From the NCBI GenBank assembly GCA_964017145.1, contig OZ024843.1, positions 363,001 to 427,000 on the forward strand: 64,000 bases of DNA, read 5' to 3'. Below the pieces are notes generated by a model, which did no database searches, was not told the origin of the DNA, and saw only the letters and a program-made list of their open reading frames with translations. The stretch's first letter is position 1; every line of letters begins with the position of its first letter. Below, one piece after another: positions 36,391 to 47,282 of the stretch. The stretch is from Agrocybe praecox (lineage: Eukaryota; Basidiomycota; Agaricomycetes; Agaricales; Agrocybaceae). The position numbers were made by a program, and so were the translations under genes.

Positions 36391-37532
36391 GACCTACAAG
36401 ATAGGTCGTTAACATTGAATGCTCATAGAGACGACCATAAAAAAGCGGGATTGGCTCACCTAACGGCGTCTGAATCAGGTTACGCGACAATCAAATGGGA
36501 GTAGAATCTGAGAGGAAATAATTTAAAAAGAGGATGAGCGACAGCTCCTGTATTTATACTTACGCCGGGATAAGCGATCACGCTTTTAATAAACCCATGC
36601 GACACAATAGCCGACTCCGCTGTGTGAGTGTACGTGATTGCGTGTATAAACTATCTCTAGTTAAAAAGGACGCCACGGGTGGCTGGTCCGAATACCCAAA
36701 AGGGAATTGAAAGAGTGGTGAAATCACAACAGCGCGATTAGGGTACGAAAGGATAGCAATGGAAATGACCACCTTTTACATGTGAGCAAAACGGTGGATA
36801 TTTAATCCGTTGGTACACATATAAGGATGTGGAGGCTGGATAAAATGCTAATATGAACAGTCAACTAGTCACGCCTAACTGTTAATGACAGTCGCATCTG
36901 TAATCTAATTCAAATTCCGTGACTGCGGTCTTGAACACAGTTGCGCGTTGATGTGTGCTAATCTAATTGAAATACTTATCCCCCTTATAAAAGTATCCGC
37001 CTGCTGTGTGACGGTCTCGGAGAATTTCTGAGAGACGCACGAGTCAATTTGTGACGTGGGAGACTGCTGCATATAGCAGTCTCGGAAACACGACAGGCAC
37101 GGTGGATATCAGTTATGTATTTCGCATGTGATAGGCAGAAACTTGCACATAGCAACAGGTTATCTAGGTGGGTTAGCGTAGAAGAACTGCGACTGCTACC
37201 GTTAGCAGCCTACCAACTCTTTATAAGTAATCTGTGCCAGCTTTCATAATTGTTCAGCCTGATCTTTCTTGCTGTACTCAATTTCCTGACCGCGACTGCT
37301 CTCATTGGCAATCTACTCGTCGCCGCTTGAACCCGAACCTTCCATAGTATGTGCTTATTGGTTATTCTCATCCCTCTATTGCTGACATTTTAGCTGCTCA
37401 CGTTATCTGTTATGGCATTCATGGAGCGGGGCTGCGTTAGAAGTTGGAACACTTTCAACACTAGGACCGCTGAACATACTTCTTTTACCCTTTTGTATAT
37501 TCAACATTTCGTCTTCCGCTATTGCCAATACC
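36391..37532. other. Intergenic region with a perfect hairpin and a fragment of repeat family 1
   Basis: AGACTGCT, a 6-base loop and AGCAGTCT form an 8 bp perfect stem at 37061-37082. A minus-strand fragment of repeat family 1 lies at 37188-37220. Otherwise nothing was recognised; the last 100 bases should hold the promoter of the gene at 37533. Confidence 0.55.
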
Positions 37533-39322
37533 ATGGGACGCAAGGCAGTACAATACCCCTTTACCAATGAGCAAGATTCCCTTTTTACTGCAACCCTTCC
37601 ATCCTTTGAAAAGGAATGCCGACTGGTGAACCCTGAGAACCAGGGAAACTTTCGCCCAGTTGGACTTCTGAAGAAGAAATACGCAAAAAACCTGATGAGT
37701 CTGGATCAGTTTGCGAACTTAAACACATCGGAACACAGCCTTAAAGAATGGAACGAGGTATTTTTCTTTTTCTCAAAATTCGTTCAAACATGACTGAATG
37801 ACACTTTGTTTATAGGCATTGGTTAAACGTTATGCTAACTACGAGCTACGTTACATTCAGAATGCGGGGCAGGCATCTAACGCGGAGAAAAGAAAAGAAT
37901 TCAACGACGACTTGACTCCTTTCATGTCCTTTGCGGGCGATATTGACGTAAAATATCACCCGATCTCAAAGTTCGACGGAGATGATCAAGCCATGTACGA
38001 CTTTGCCTTCTACGCATCGTCACAAGGAGAACTGATAACATCACCCTTATTTAGAATGAAAAACAAATTTTCTCTATGTGCGAGAGAGTCGTTAGAGAAA
38101 TTGCTTTCCGAAGGGAAGCTAGGCTCGTTCTTGATATCCATGACATACGCGTTTCGTGACCGGGAAACAAATATCATGGGCGGGGGCAGGTATGATCACT
38201 TTTATTACTTTAAACGCATTGAGGTCTTTCGATTTTAGCATAGAATAAACCTCGGATTCGACGAGGTCGAGCAAAGAATCATTGATCATGAATACGACAA
38301 GGACCAAGAGGTCGACGAAAAGTGGCTGCAGTATGCGAGTGGGTTCCTACCGAGTGAGTCCACAGTTATGACTCAATTGTGCATTAGTTAAAATTGCATT
38401 TATCTGGCGATAGAAAAGCCGATACCGGTTTCGACACAAATAATGAGGGACGCTTCTGGTTTACCTCTCTTCCCTATATTTGATCATGACGCCGCAACAC
38501 CTTTCCAAATCAAACAAATCCTCAGAGCCTATTTCTCTGCTTTGTGGGGTGTGTCTCTTCAAAGTATCTATCGTTTGACACCTTTTAAACAATATATTAG
38601 AATATGGGAAGGGCGAATCAGCCGCAATTCCATGGGAGGAAATATATCGCGATCCTGATTTCTACTATGATTCTTGTGGAGTGCCCTGTACCATTCGGGA
38701 TCCGGACCAGCTTCGCCGAGGGGAGCTCGCTGACTTGGCGGAGTACCTTGACAACAAACGATCAGCGAACCCTTTTACATTTTACTCAAAAGAAGAAAGA
38801 CAGTCGGACATTGATCTTCAAGGACGATTTGACCCCATTGCATCCTTATCCATTGATATGAGCAACGGCGCCCCTGACCATGAACTTCAAGGAAGCAAAT
38901 ATTCTGTTCAACGCCCAAAAATCGCTGCTATTACTCCGAACACAATCTCTCCTCATCCCCGCATCACGTTGATCGGTAGCGTTGACCTCTCCAAAAGTCC
39001 AGTTTCTTGTGACGAAGTCATTGCTGCGCCAGTCATAACGAGCCTTTTAGAGCATCAAGGTAGTATTGTCGTGGATGCAAAAGGTCCCAAAAAGCGAGAC
39101 CGTCCTGTGAAAGAAAAGGTTCCTGACACTACAGTTGGCAACATAAGACGATCAACACGGGAGCGTACTACGCCAAAGCGGACGCTGGAGTTCCTTGCTA
39201 ATCCACAAGCAGATCCAAAGGCAAAAAAGATCAAGTGTGTGCATGTTATGATCTGTGTTTAGTAATCAACTAATACACAAGTCTGTAGGCATTCGTTTTA
39301 CTATGTCACTGACGAGCAATGA
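37533..39322 (+). CDS. Lineage-specific Agaricomycete protein of 428 residues, function unknown
   Basis: Six exons join in frame: 37533-37757, 37816-38189, 38244-38353, 38414-38548, 38601-39234 and 39289-39322. Introns are 52-60 bp with standard borders; the last has CAACTAATAC as branch site. If the final intron is retained, the frame instead stops at 39262. The N-terminal half is a mixed globular region (WNEALVKRYANYELRYIQNA, MSFAGDIDVKYHPI). A central block, ASGLPLFPIFD...QILRAYFSALW...IPWEEIYRDPDFYYDS...RDPDQLRRGEL, is strongly patterned. I associate it with a large family of uncharacterised mushroom proteins, but cannot name it. The C-terminus is basic and disordered (KKRDRPVKEK, RRSTRERTTPKR), suggesting nuclear location. 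No catalytic motif is evident. Confidence 0.75.
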
Positions 39323-39436
39323 ACATTGAGTTCTTGATCTCCTGTGCATCATCGATCCCACAGGTTATCGCAGGGCTGCGGCTGGAATATTAACCCCTAT
39401 GTTTGGTTGTGAGACTGCTACCTGCGGCAAGTAGCG

Positions 39437-39598
39437 TCCCATGCCATGCTGGTTTCGACTGTTGTTCTGTGAAACGGGCGTGCTATTACACGAGATCCAA
39501 GGCCGCTTATACGACTGCTATCATTAGCAACCTGCCCGACAGCGCTCTGTATATTTATTGACATATATCATAGGTTCGATTAGATATGAGGAAATACA
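39437..39598 (+). repeat. Dispersed repeat, family 2, copy a
   Basis: Matches 43964-44150 in the same orientation: TTCTGTG(A/C)AACGGGCG, TATTACACGAGATCCAAG, CCGCT(T/G)ATACGACTGCTATC, ATTAGCAACCT and later ATTAGATATG. Both copies are followed within about 15 bp by a TGAGC minisatellite, so satellite and repeat move or duplicate together. Confidence 0.8.
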
Positions 39599-39609
39599 AA
39601 TAGATTGTT

Positions 39610-40215
39610 ACGAGAGTGGATTTTGATTGAGCATGAACGAGAGTTGAGCGAGATTGAGCGAGTAAGCGAGAATTGAGCATAAATTGAGCATGAGCGAGGG
39701 TTGAGTAAGAGCTGAGCGTGATTGAGCAAAGGGCGAGAATTGAGCATGTTTGAGCGCCAATAAGGATTGAGCGAGTGAACGAGAATTGAGCATGAGTTGA
39801 GCATGAGCGAGGGTTGAGTAAGAGCTGAGCGTGATTGAGAAGCGAGAGTTAGACATGGTTGAGCATGAACGAGAGTTGAGCGGGATTGAGCGAGCGAACG
39901 GGAGTTGAGCATAAATTGAGCATGAGCGAGGGTTGAGTAAGAGCTAAGCGTGATTGAGCAAGGGCGAGAATTGAGCGTGTTTGAGCGCCAATAAGGATTG
40001 AGCGAGTGAACGGGAATTGAGCATAAATTGAGCATGAGCGAGGGTTGAGTAAGAGCTGAGCGTGATTGAGAAGCGAGAGTTGGACATGGTTGAGCATGAA
40101 CGAGAGTTGAGCATAAATTAGGCATGAGAGAGGGTTGGGTAAGAGCTGGCGCTGAGCCGTGAGTGTGGTTGAGCAGGGGCGAGATTTGAGTATGATCGAG
40201 CGAGAATTGTGCGCT
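39610..40215 (+). repeat. TGAGC-based minisatellite with a 112-119 bp higher-order period
   Basis: The basic unit is a variable 10-14 bp word around ATTGAGC(A/G)(T/A)GAGC. A longer unit containing GAGCGAGGGTTGAGTAAGAG recurs at 39692, 39805, 39924 and 40036. The minus strand stays open for 236 codons across it, but the predicted protein is a mere translation of the repeat. The interval continues in degraded form to about 40440. Confidence 0.9.
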
Positions 40216-41495
40216 GTGGCAGTGCAATCTGGCCCAATCTGTCGTGTAGATTAGATTCACTTCCTGTATCTGACAGCACGACATGTACATAGCCGGATCA
40301 CCTTGCTTTGACCACTACCGCCATCATGCGAGGCTGCTTCCCGTGCTTCCAAGCCCAGCTACCCCATACAGCTGCAGACTGAACTGCTCCAGCGTGATTG
40401 AGCGCACGAAGCGAGCGAGAGTTGAGCGCTATTGAGCGCTATCCCAGTTAAACTTGACCATAGGATAATCGGGTATTTCTTTTTTCCTGGTATTGTATTT
40501 ACATGATCCTCTGGGTTAATTATTACTATTTATTATACTACACATTACTGGAATACTCTACTGCTCATCCTGAAAATGTTCCATCTCTCGGGGTAAAGCC
40601 GACGCTTGCTAATGACCGTTGAGGTTTGACCCCCGCAAACAACCGTGCAATCTGAGGAAGGAGGTGAAAGATGTGAGTGACCGAAAGAGACAGAAAAAGA
40701 AGAGGTCATGAAGCGCACCAGTGGCGGATTTTCACGGTGTCGACAGAGATACAGGGACAAGTGGATGTACAAGGATAGATGTACAAGGATGGTTCAAGTT
40801 CGCTATCATTAAAATATTGTAAAGTGATGATGATGGGGGGAAAGAGGAAGGATGGTGACAACCGAAAGTCGCACAATTGTAACAACAATGTCACGTAAGC
40901 GGAGTTTAAAATGACTTGCGCGACATTTCAAACAATTCAAACACAGGCGTGAGCGCTTGAGCATTCACCATCGCGTCCAATCGGTCCCCTCGTTACCCTT
41001 CCCTCTTATTCGCCTTCTTCTCTCACGCGATCAGGGGTGACGTATACACATCTACAGGACTTTGAACAACAATGAACAACGGAGCCAATTACAATTTTTA
41101 CAAACCACGGGGCTTCATAGCGGTGGAACGGACTGGTGACTAGGATGAATGGCTGGCATGCGGTAAGTGGTATCTAAATAGGTTAGACGGGTTTGGACTC
41201 ACCGATTGGCTAAGTTCTCGCATGATGAACTGTGCGAGTTAGTGAGTCAAAAGAGCGATGGACGCGAAAGATGGTATTTGGGAGGGTGGTAAGAAAAACG
41301 ACTGAGTGAGGCTTGAATGAGTGAATGTGATTAGGACTTCAGTACTTTAGTAGAGGTAGCTTTGTTTGATCACAAAAGACGGGACCATGCATGTTCATCG
41401 TTCATAACAATAATGAGAATTGTAAACTATTTAACTTCAAAAAAAACATAACATGTGGAATTTTGTAAAGATACATAGAACAAAATATACGTAAA
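40216..41495. other. Intergenic, nothing recognised
   Basis: Degraded TGAGC words persist to about 40440; the rest has no gene I can support. Confidence 0.45.
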
Positions 41496-42693
41496 TTATG
41501 GTCTATGAGAACAAATGATAAGGTGACGACGGATCAGGCTGCTGAGGAAATACTGTCCACAGAATCCACAAGACTCAAGAAGGCCTTGAAACTCGTACTG
41601 GGTAATACCTCTGCCTCGTCCCAGGCGCGCAAGTATATCGGCTTCAGTAGTGTTTGGGCGTGCAGGACGGCGTGTGGATGCTCTGGATGGGAGAAGAGGC
41701 ACACGAGCTGCGATCGTAGTCCTGATAGAGGCGCTTTCGGCGTCGAGTTGTGACCGCCTGAGGATACTTGCGTCTCTACCGGTACGCATGGTGCGGCGAC
41801 GGCTGCCCGATGCTACTGGCTGGGAGGCTACCGTAAAGCCAAATACAAGTCAAGATAGGTTATGAGAAAATATAGATAGATAACACACGTTCGAGGAATG
41901 GGTCGTTAACTCCAGCAAGTTGGATGACTCCCGGATACATTGATACATGTTCACCGCAAAAACCCTCGAAATATGCGCCATCTTGGATGGGTATAACTGA
42001 AAGAAATCCGCAAGCCAGATCGCACAATGCAGGAGCAAGACCCGATGCTAAGTGTTTAATAAATGTCTCGTAAAAGAAAAGAAAAGCCTAGAAACATACC
42101 TAGAGTAGGGAGGTGATTGTAGTTATCTTCTAAAGTGGCACTTTCATAGATATCGGTCAAGTTGACTAAATAGGCATTGTTAATTACAGAGAAATAGAGA
42201 GATAATAATGGTAAATGTACGATGAAAGCCGCAAACAGAAGGCTCACTGTGACAAAAAACCTTGACTTCACCGCGAAGTGTATGAACAATCTGGGAGGAT
42301 TGCGAAGTCGCAGTCTGGAGACTGCAAAAACAGTTCCAGTGAAGGCCGTGGGAGCGCAACCAGTGTCGTATTCCCATAGGAACAATACGACGACTATTTG
42401 ACTTGGGCCTACGCGCACCGGACAGTCAGATCATGCCATCATGCAAAACAGTGAGATGACATACCAAGCAACAGTTACAAACTGGCCAACAGAGATACTG
42501 TAGATAACAATTTCAGTTGCAGAAGCCTGAAAAGAAATGCAAGCATCAAAAAAACCGCCGGGAGGATTTTGGATGGGTCTATTGAGCGACGGCATGGGGA
42601 AAAAATTCGAATGGGGCGAGTTGGGATGCCAGGAAAGGTTCTATCGTCGTGATATACCAATCTAAACTCGCTGACAAATAAGTCCATGTCCAT
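41496..42693 (-). CDS. DUF6533-like 7TM protein with a C-terminal CxxC...HxxxC finger, 5' end uncertain
   Basis: From the stop at 41496 the exons read upstream as about 41800-41496, 42008-41891, about 42418-42107, and 42693 to about 42495, with introns near 41817-41890 (GTGTGT...CCAG), 42060-42107 (GTATGT...CTTAG) and 42420-42520. Middle segments are hydrophobic (FFVTVSLLFAAFIVHLPLL, IVVVLFLWEYDTGC) and the order SEFRLVY, PSKILPAVFLML, FLWEYDTGCAPTAF, ASGLAPALCDL suits the DUF6533 membrane family. The cytoplasmic end is basic and Ser/Arg-rich and finishes with CGFCGQYFLSSLIRRHLIIC, a C-x2-C-x11-H-x3-C pattern that may bind zinc. The expected N-terminal first membrane segment was not found upstream of 42693, so the gene may be truncated or have a missed exon. 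The splice before IVVV is a choice between alternatives. Confidence 0.5.
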
Positions 42694-43050
42694 AGAAAAG
42701 GATTTTATTTCATGACGTACGGAGTGCTGGCAGATATTGAATGTGATCAGGGTGTAAATGCGAAACAGGAGTATGTCTTTATATTATGATTAGCCTTCGG
42801 TGATCACTATGAAGGACATGGACGACTTGTTTGGTAATGTTCACATGATTGTCAAATCATCGTACTATGATCAATGCGTAGTAGAAACGCTTCTCTTATG
42901 TGATCGTTCATGCTTAGTTCTTTATACTACAAACCACTAAGTTCTGGCTCAGAAATACAAACATACAATGGTCGGCTTACCAATAATCAGCCATTCACTG
43001 GAGTTGAGCAATAGTTGAATGGAAAGGTTGATTAATGAGCAGCGACAGAG

Positions 43051-43136
43051 ATAAGGCCGGTATTTCTATCCGGCTTGGTAGGCTGCTAATGTTAGCAGTC
43101 GCATGGGCATCGCGGGAAATTGCAATGGCTCGACTC
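43051..43136 (+). repeat. Dispersed hairpin repeat, family 1, copy b
   Basis: Best-preserved copy: GGCCGG...CTATCCGGC stem, then GGCTGCTAATGTTAGCAGTC (inner stem CTGCTAA/TTAGCAG), then GCATGGGCATCGCG and ATTGCAATGGCTCGACTC. Related to 29099-29180 on the opposite strand. Confidence 0.78.
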
Positions 43137-43517
43137 ATTCGGTAATGTTCACTTGATTCTCTATGGTGGTCATTTAGGGTAAAAATTCCCGCGCACGCTC
43201 ATTTGGTTTCCGCCCAAATTTAGGCCGTTTTTGAGCCTTTTATTGTCTAAGTCAAAATAATATCTCTTATGTGCGCGCGGAAAAGGTTGTCCGCGTTTGT
43301 TGATTGGCGCGCAATTATAAATCTTTTTGTGTCAATTCCAGTCTATCGGAATACGTCGCGTACCTACAATGTCATATCACATGGACGTTTCCATCTCATC
43401 CGACGTGACTACTTCTTAAAATATGACATCAATAAACTCCATTAAGCAGCTGTATATATGGAGCACTTCAGTACGATCAAATCATCGCAATGTCTGCAAG
43501 CATGTTGATTCTTTTTC

Positions 43518-43541
43518 GAGACTGCTTCATGTAGCAGTCTC
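43518..43541. repeat. Perfect hairpin identical in stem to 37061-37082
   Basis: GAGACTGCT, loop TCATGT, AGCAGTCTC. The stem sequence equals that at 37061-37082 while the loop differs, as if the stem were maintained. Confidence 0.75.
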
Positions 43542-43963
43542 TCACACATCACCAATTGATTCCTTATTCTCTCAGAAAATCTCCGACACTGTCACATATA
43601 GCAGTCGCTCTCCGCCAACCGCTCCTGTAACACTGCAAGTCTTACCAATCCGGCCAACCCTTTCCAAGAAAGATGATCACGACTGGTCGATACTATGTTG
43701 GCTCATTATTTACCGTTTATTTACGCAATGGTGATCACTTACGCCGGAGTAGGTATATATACAGAGTGAAGCTGCCGTTCAATCTATCTGTCTTGTTCCC
43801 CCCTTCAAGAATTTACTTGAGAAATAAAAATGATAAAATATTAATGTCTCTCCAACATTTTACTGCCTGGAGCATCACAAAGAAATCCGACATAAATCTC
43901 AAATTTTCTAACAATGGAGAGTGTTCTTATGTCAGAGCTTTCAATGGACCTGTGGAAAGTCGC

Positions 43964-44265
43964 TCCCCATGTCATTGCCGAGACGCGACTGTTATTCTGT
44001 GCAACGGGCGCACTATTACACGAGATCCAAGACCGCTGATACGACTGCTATCATTAGCAACCTCTCCAACGGCGCGCTGTGGCTGTTTATCGACACCCAT
44101 CAGCAGGTTGCGTATTTTTATTCCATTAGATATGTTATATTACAAATACATCGGGGGGTTGGGTGAGAATTAAGTGTGATTGAGCATGAGCGTAAATTGA
44201 GCGATGGTTAAGCATGAGCGAGAGACGAGCAAGAGCTGAGCAAGAGTTTGATGGAATTGAGCATG
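43964..44265 (+). repeat. Dispersed repeat, family 2, copy b, with its TGAGC array
   Basis: 43964-44150 matches 39437-39598. A short array of TGAGC words (GATTGAGCATGAGCG, AATTGAGCGATGG, AAGAGCTGAGCAAGAG) follows at 44161-44265, the same order as at 39437-40215. Confidence 0.78.
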
Positions 44266-44282
44266 CGGCAAAGGTTTAGTGA

Positions 44283-44350
44283 GAGCCGGTATGACTATTC
44301 GGCTTCGGGAGGCTGCTAATAGTAGCAGTCGCAGTCGCATCCCGGGAATG
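44283..44350 (+). repeat. Dispersed hairpin repeat, family 1, partial copy c
   Basis: AGCCGGTATGACTATTCGGC, then GGAGGCTGCTAATAGTAGCAG and GTCGCATCCCGGGAA. More diverged than the copy at 43051; it lies downstream of the truncated 7TM pseudogene. Confidence 0.65.
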
Positions 44351-44481
44351 ACTTAAATAGTTTTTACACATGGTTGTATCCAAGGGAAAAGCAAGGGTGT
44401 ATCCAATATATTTCGTTCTGTACTAAGGCTATATCCGCTTCGTTGAGCATCATCATTCAACTCAAATCATTCAAGACTTAC

Positions 44482-45820
44482 GGATTTTTCAAGAAACGTG
44501 ACTAAACAGACTAAATATGTCCCCGTCATTCTGAATTTTGTGATGTTAGTAATTATGTTAGTTCTGGAATGATATCAATGCCACTCACATAATAAAGACC
44601 AACACGGAGTCACGGACCATGATATTAAGCAGACTTAGTCCCCTACGGCGCAGTATTTTCTCGGAGAAGAAATTTATGACGCCTCAGTGTATCGCAAGTG
44701 CACAAAGGCGTGACTCGAAAATCAAATGTGGAATCCAAACCACATACGATGGTATATTTGCCAAAATGCACGCAACACCGCCGGGTACGGTTATCAAGGA
44801 CGCTATCCCGGCCCCAAGTTATTAGGAAATTTTTCATATTTTTATTAGTGTAAGTAATACCTTCAACTTCAAGAATGTTCTGCACAGACGACCAAGTTGA
44901 GATTGCAGTACAAATTGTGTACCCTGCCAACATTGTGATTAAAATCCTTTTGCTCCGGTTATACAGCGCGTATATTCGAATTTGGAGGATAGCTATTTGA
45001 TTCTCAGTGAGATTATCTGTTCGCAGGAGATAAACATGGACCAGTACTGACCTTGAATAATGATGGAGTTGATATAAACGGCGACGACCTGCCAACGTAA
45101 GGAACGAAGGCCTTTCGGAGAATTGAATTCGACGTATCCCTTCCTTTATAAGATAGGTAGCTTACATCTGATGCGTCGATATCGAGTCTCCGAGGTAAGA
45201 GGAGGTACATTATTCAAAGGAAGATGAACATACAGCTAGAGATGATATCGTCAATTTGTGTAGCTAAGTAAATTTTGAAGAAAACACCCACAGAAGACGA
45301 CATGGAAGGAGTAAAAAGATCTGCAATCCGGGTGATAAATAGGTCGCACTTAAAGATATTGGACAAAGCAATACCGAACGTCCCGAATCTGAAGATAAAT
45401 GTTTAGGTCTTGCGCCTCAGATATGAAGAAATGGGACGTACACGCATGCTGCCAAAGTATGATAACGGATTAAGAAAAACAAGACTCTGAAAGGCGACCA
45501 GTCGCCAGTCTAAACAACGGAAACCCACGTTAACATAGGATGACTTGACACATTATTCGCGAACTGCATACCCACATCGTTTCGATTTCCGAGCCTAAAG
45601 TAAGGACTGCACACCATTAGAGCGCTCATAGCTTGGGAGTGATAACGATCAATACTTACTGAAGTCAGAACATGTGGCAGTGACCACAATAACTATGGTA
45701 AGATCGCGCTGTGAGGTGAAGAACGTGATGTCCATGGAAAAATGACTTACGATGTCCATATCTTATAAGCTCAATTTGACGAAGACCATCGATTAGAGCT
45801 GAATCAAATGCAACTGGCAT
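44482..45820 (-). pseudogene. DUF6533 7TM gene with an internal TGA and no last exon
   Basis: Exons can be followed from ATG 45820: GLRQIELIRYGHLIVVTAT, SEIETMW, TGDWSPFRVLFFLIRYHTL, VFGTFGIALSNIF, LRSLRWQVVAVYINSIIIQ, AILQIRIYALYNRSKRILI, then LITVPGGVACILANIPSYVV and INFFSEKILRRRGLSLLNIM, ending with IMTGTYLVCLVTFLEKS at a GTAAGT donor (44482). The order and the LRIYALYNRSKR motif mark a DUF6533-type seven-helix membrane protein. A TGA at 44686-44684 replaces the TGC cysteine codon seen in its neighbour at 47283-48180. The final exon present in that neighbour (GISGVFGSRMILNV) is absent; downstream of 44482 comes repeat sequence. The acceptor before the LITVPGG block is also not clear. I consider it non-functional. 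Confidence 0.68.
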
Positions 45821-47282
45821 TTGCGGATTGAATCGCTCTCATAAGGACTTGCTCGGTGGTTTATATATCATGCTGGTGAATGATGAAATCGGCGAGAAAC
45901 AGAACGACGGAAAAGAAAGTCCCAGGTTAGACTGCGCCGTGCTTCTTCAATCAGATGGGATAAACAAAGATCCAGCAGGTGCGGACAGGAGAGAGATAAT
46001 CAATCGAAACATCAAAATGGTTCACAGCCCTCAACCCAGGACGCCAAGGCAACATTTTCACCTACCGACATTAAGCATATCGGATGAGATCCAGAAGTGA
46101 GTCTATCGAGAAATAAGATTCAGTTCAGTATGTCCGTTGAAAAGGACTGCATGATGTATACGGTCATGGTATGACGTGACATAAAAGGATACGACAGTCT
46201 ATTGCGACTCGGGGCCGTAGTGACATGCTAGAAAGATATAAATAATGCGTTGCATACCATATCACGTCCAATCCATTAAGATGGACGAATGTATTTATAA
46301 TCCAATGATGGAATTGGAAATGTTGCAGGGATGTAGTCGCCAGTTTTCTACGAGTTCCTGGCTCGCCTGTATATAGAAATACATTGATCGGGTGACGACG
46401 AAGGGGATTAGATCATTCCTGTAGTTATAGTTTACCGAATGAACCTATGAAACTTTCTCCACATCAATTTGTGCCGAATGGCGAGAGAAAGAAGTAAACT
46501 AGTAAACGCTCACTTACATTTCGGGTTTTGCGCCACGCTGGGTACCTAGGTACCTATGACCGATACACGCTAACGGGTGTGTAAATGTTGGACGTCAGAC
46601 CCGCACGCTCGCTCCTCCGCTTTTCGCTCCTCCTCCTCCCCCTCGTCCCTCGCTCCATTGCCTATCCCTTCTAAGTTCTCCTTCCTTGCTCGCTTCCTCT
46701 TGCTCTGCTAAATGAACCTGGAAGAGGGGCACCCGGTACTTGGTGGAGGATGGTGGTGGCCGGTAAGGCCGGTAAGGCCTGAGGCCTGAGGCCTTGATTG
46801 TGGGGAGTTGGGCTATGTGCGAACTGCCGGTGGTGGGGATGGATAAAAAATGAAATCAGCGGAAGCGTTGTTTAATTGACAAATTCCGAAATTCCCACGC
46901 CCGTCCAAGTCTTATTTATGGGTAGGTTTATGGGTTCAGTCAAATTTCCCCATCCACCGGGTTGGCGGAGCAAGAAAGCTGGGCCCTAGGGAGTTACCCA
47001 TAGGATACCGGGGCAGGTTAACCTGTAATCACAAATTATACCAGGGACTCGTACTGCCGTGCTGAGTGACCGCCACAACCCAAGTGATGTGACGTCATGT
47101 CAGGTGTTGCTCGTGAACTGCGCCGGAGGAGACGGAACGGCTGAAAATGTGGGCTCCATATATTGATCTATGCAGCAAAACGATCATATTGGTAAGATAA
47201 CAGTATGATGCATACGGGAATCCAACTTGAATCCAGCCAAATCGTATCGCTTTTCCTCACAGTATCTGCCAAGTTTAATACT
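45821..47282. other. Intergenic, no gene supported
   Basis: A pyrimidine-rich stretch occupies about 46610-46700. Short tandem words GGTAAGGCC and TGAGGCC lie at 46758-46794. Nothing else was recognised. Confidence 0.45.

Larger units (their letters stand above)
42694..44481. other. Repeat-rich intergenic region
   Basis: Holds copies of repeat families 1 and 2, a short TGAGC array and a hairpin, listed separately. No gene is supported. Confidence 0.5.

Noticed and set aside
39580..40290. 236-codon open frame on the minus strand
   Set aside because: It is a direct translation of the TGAGC minisatellite (repeating SLMLNLCS-type words), with no splice structure or non-repetitive part.
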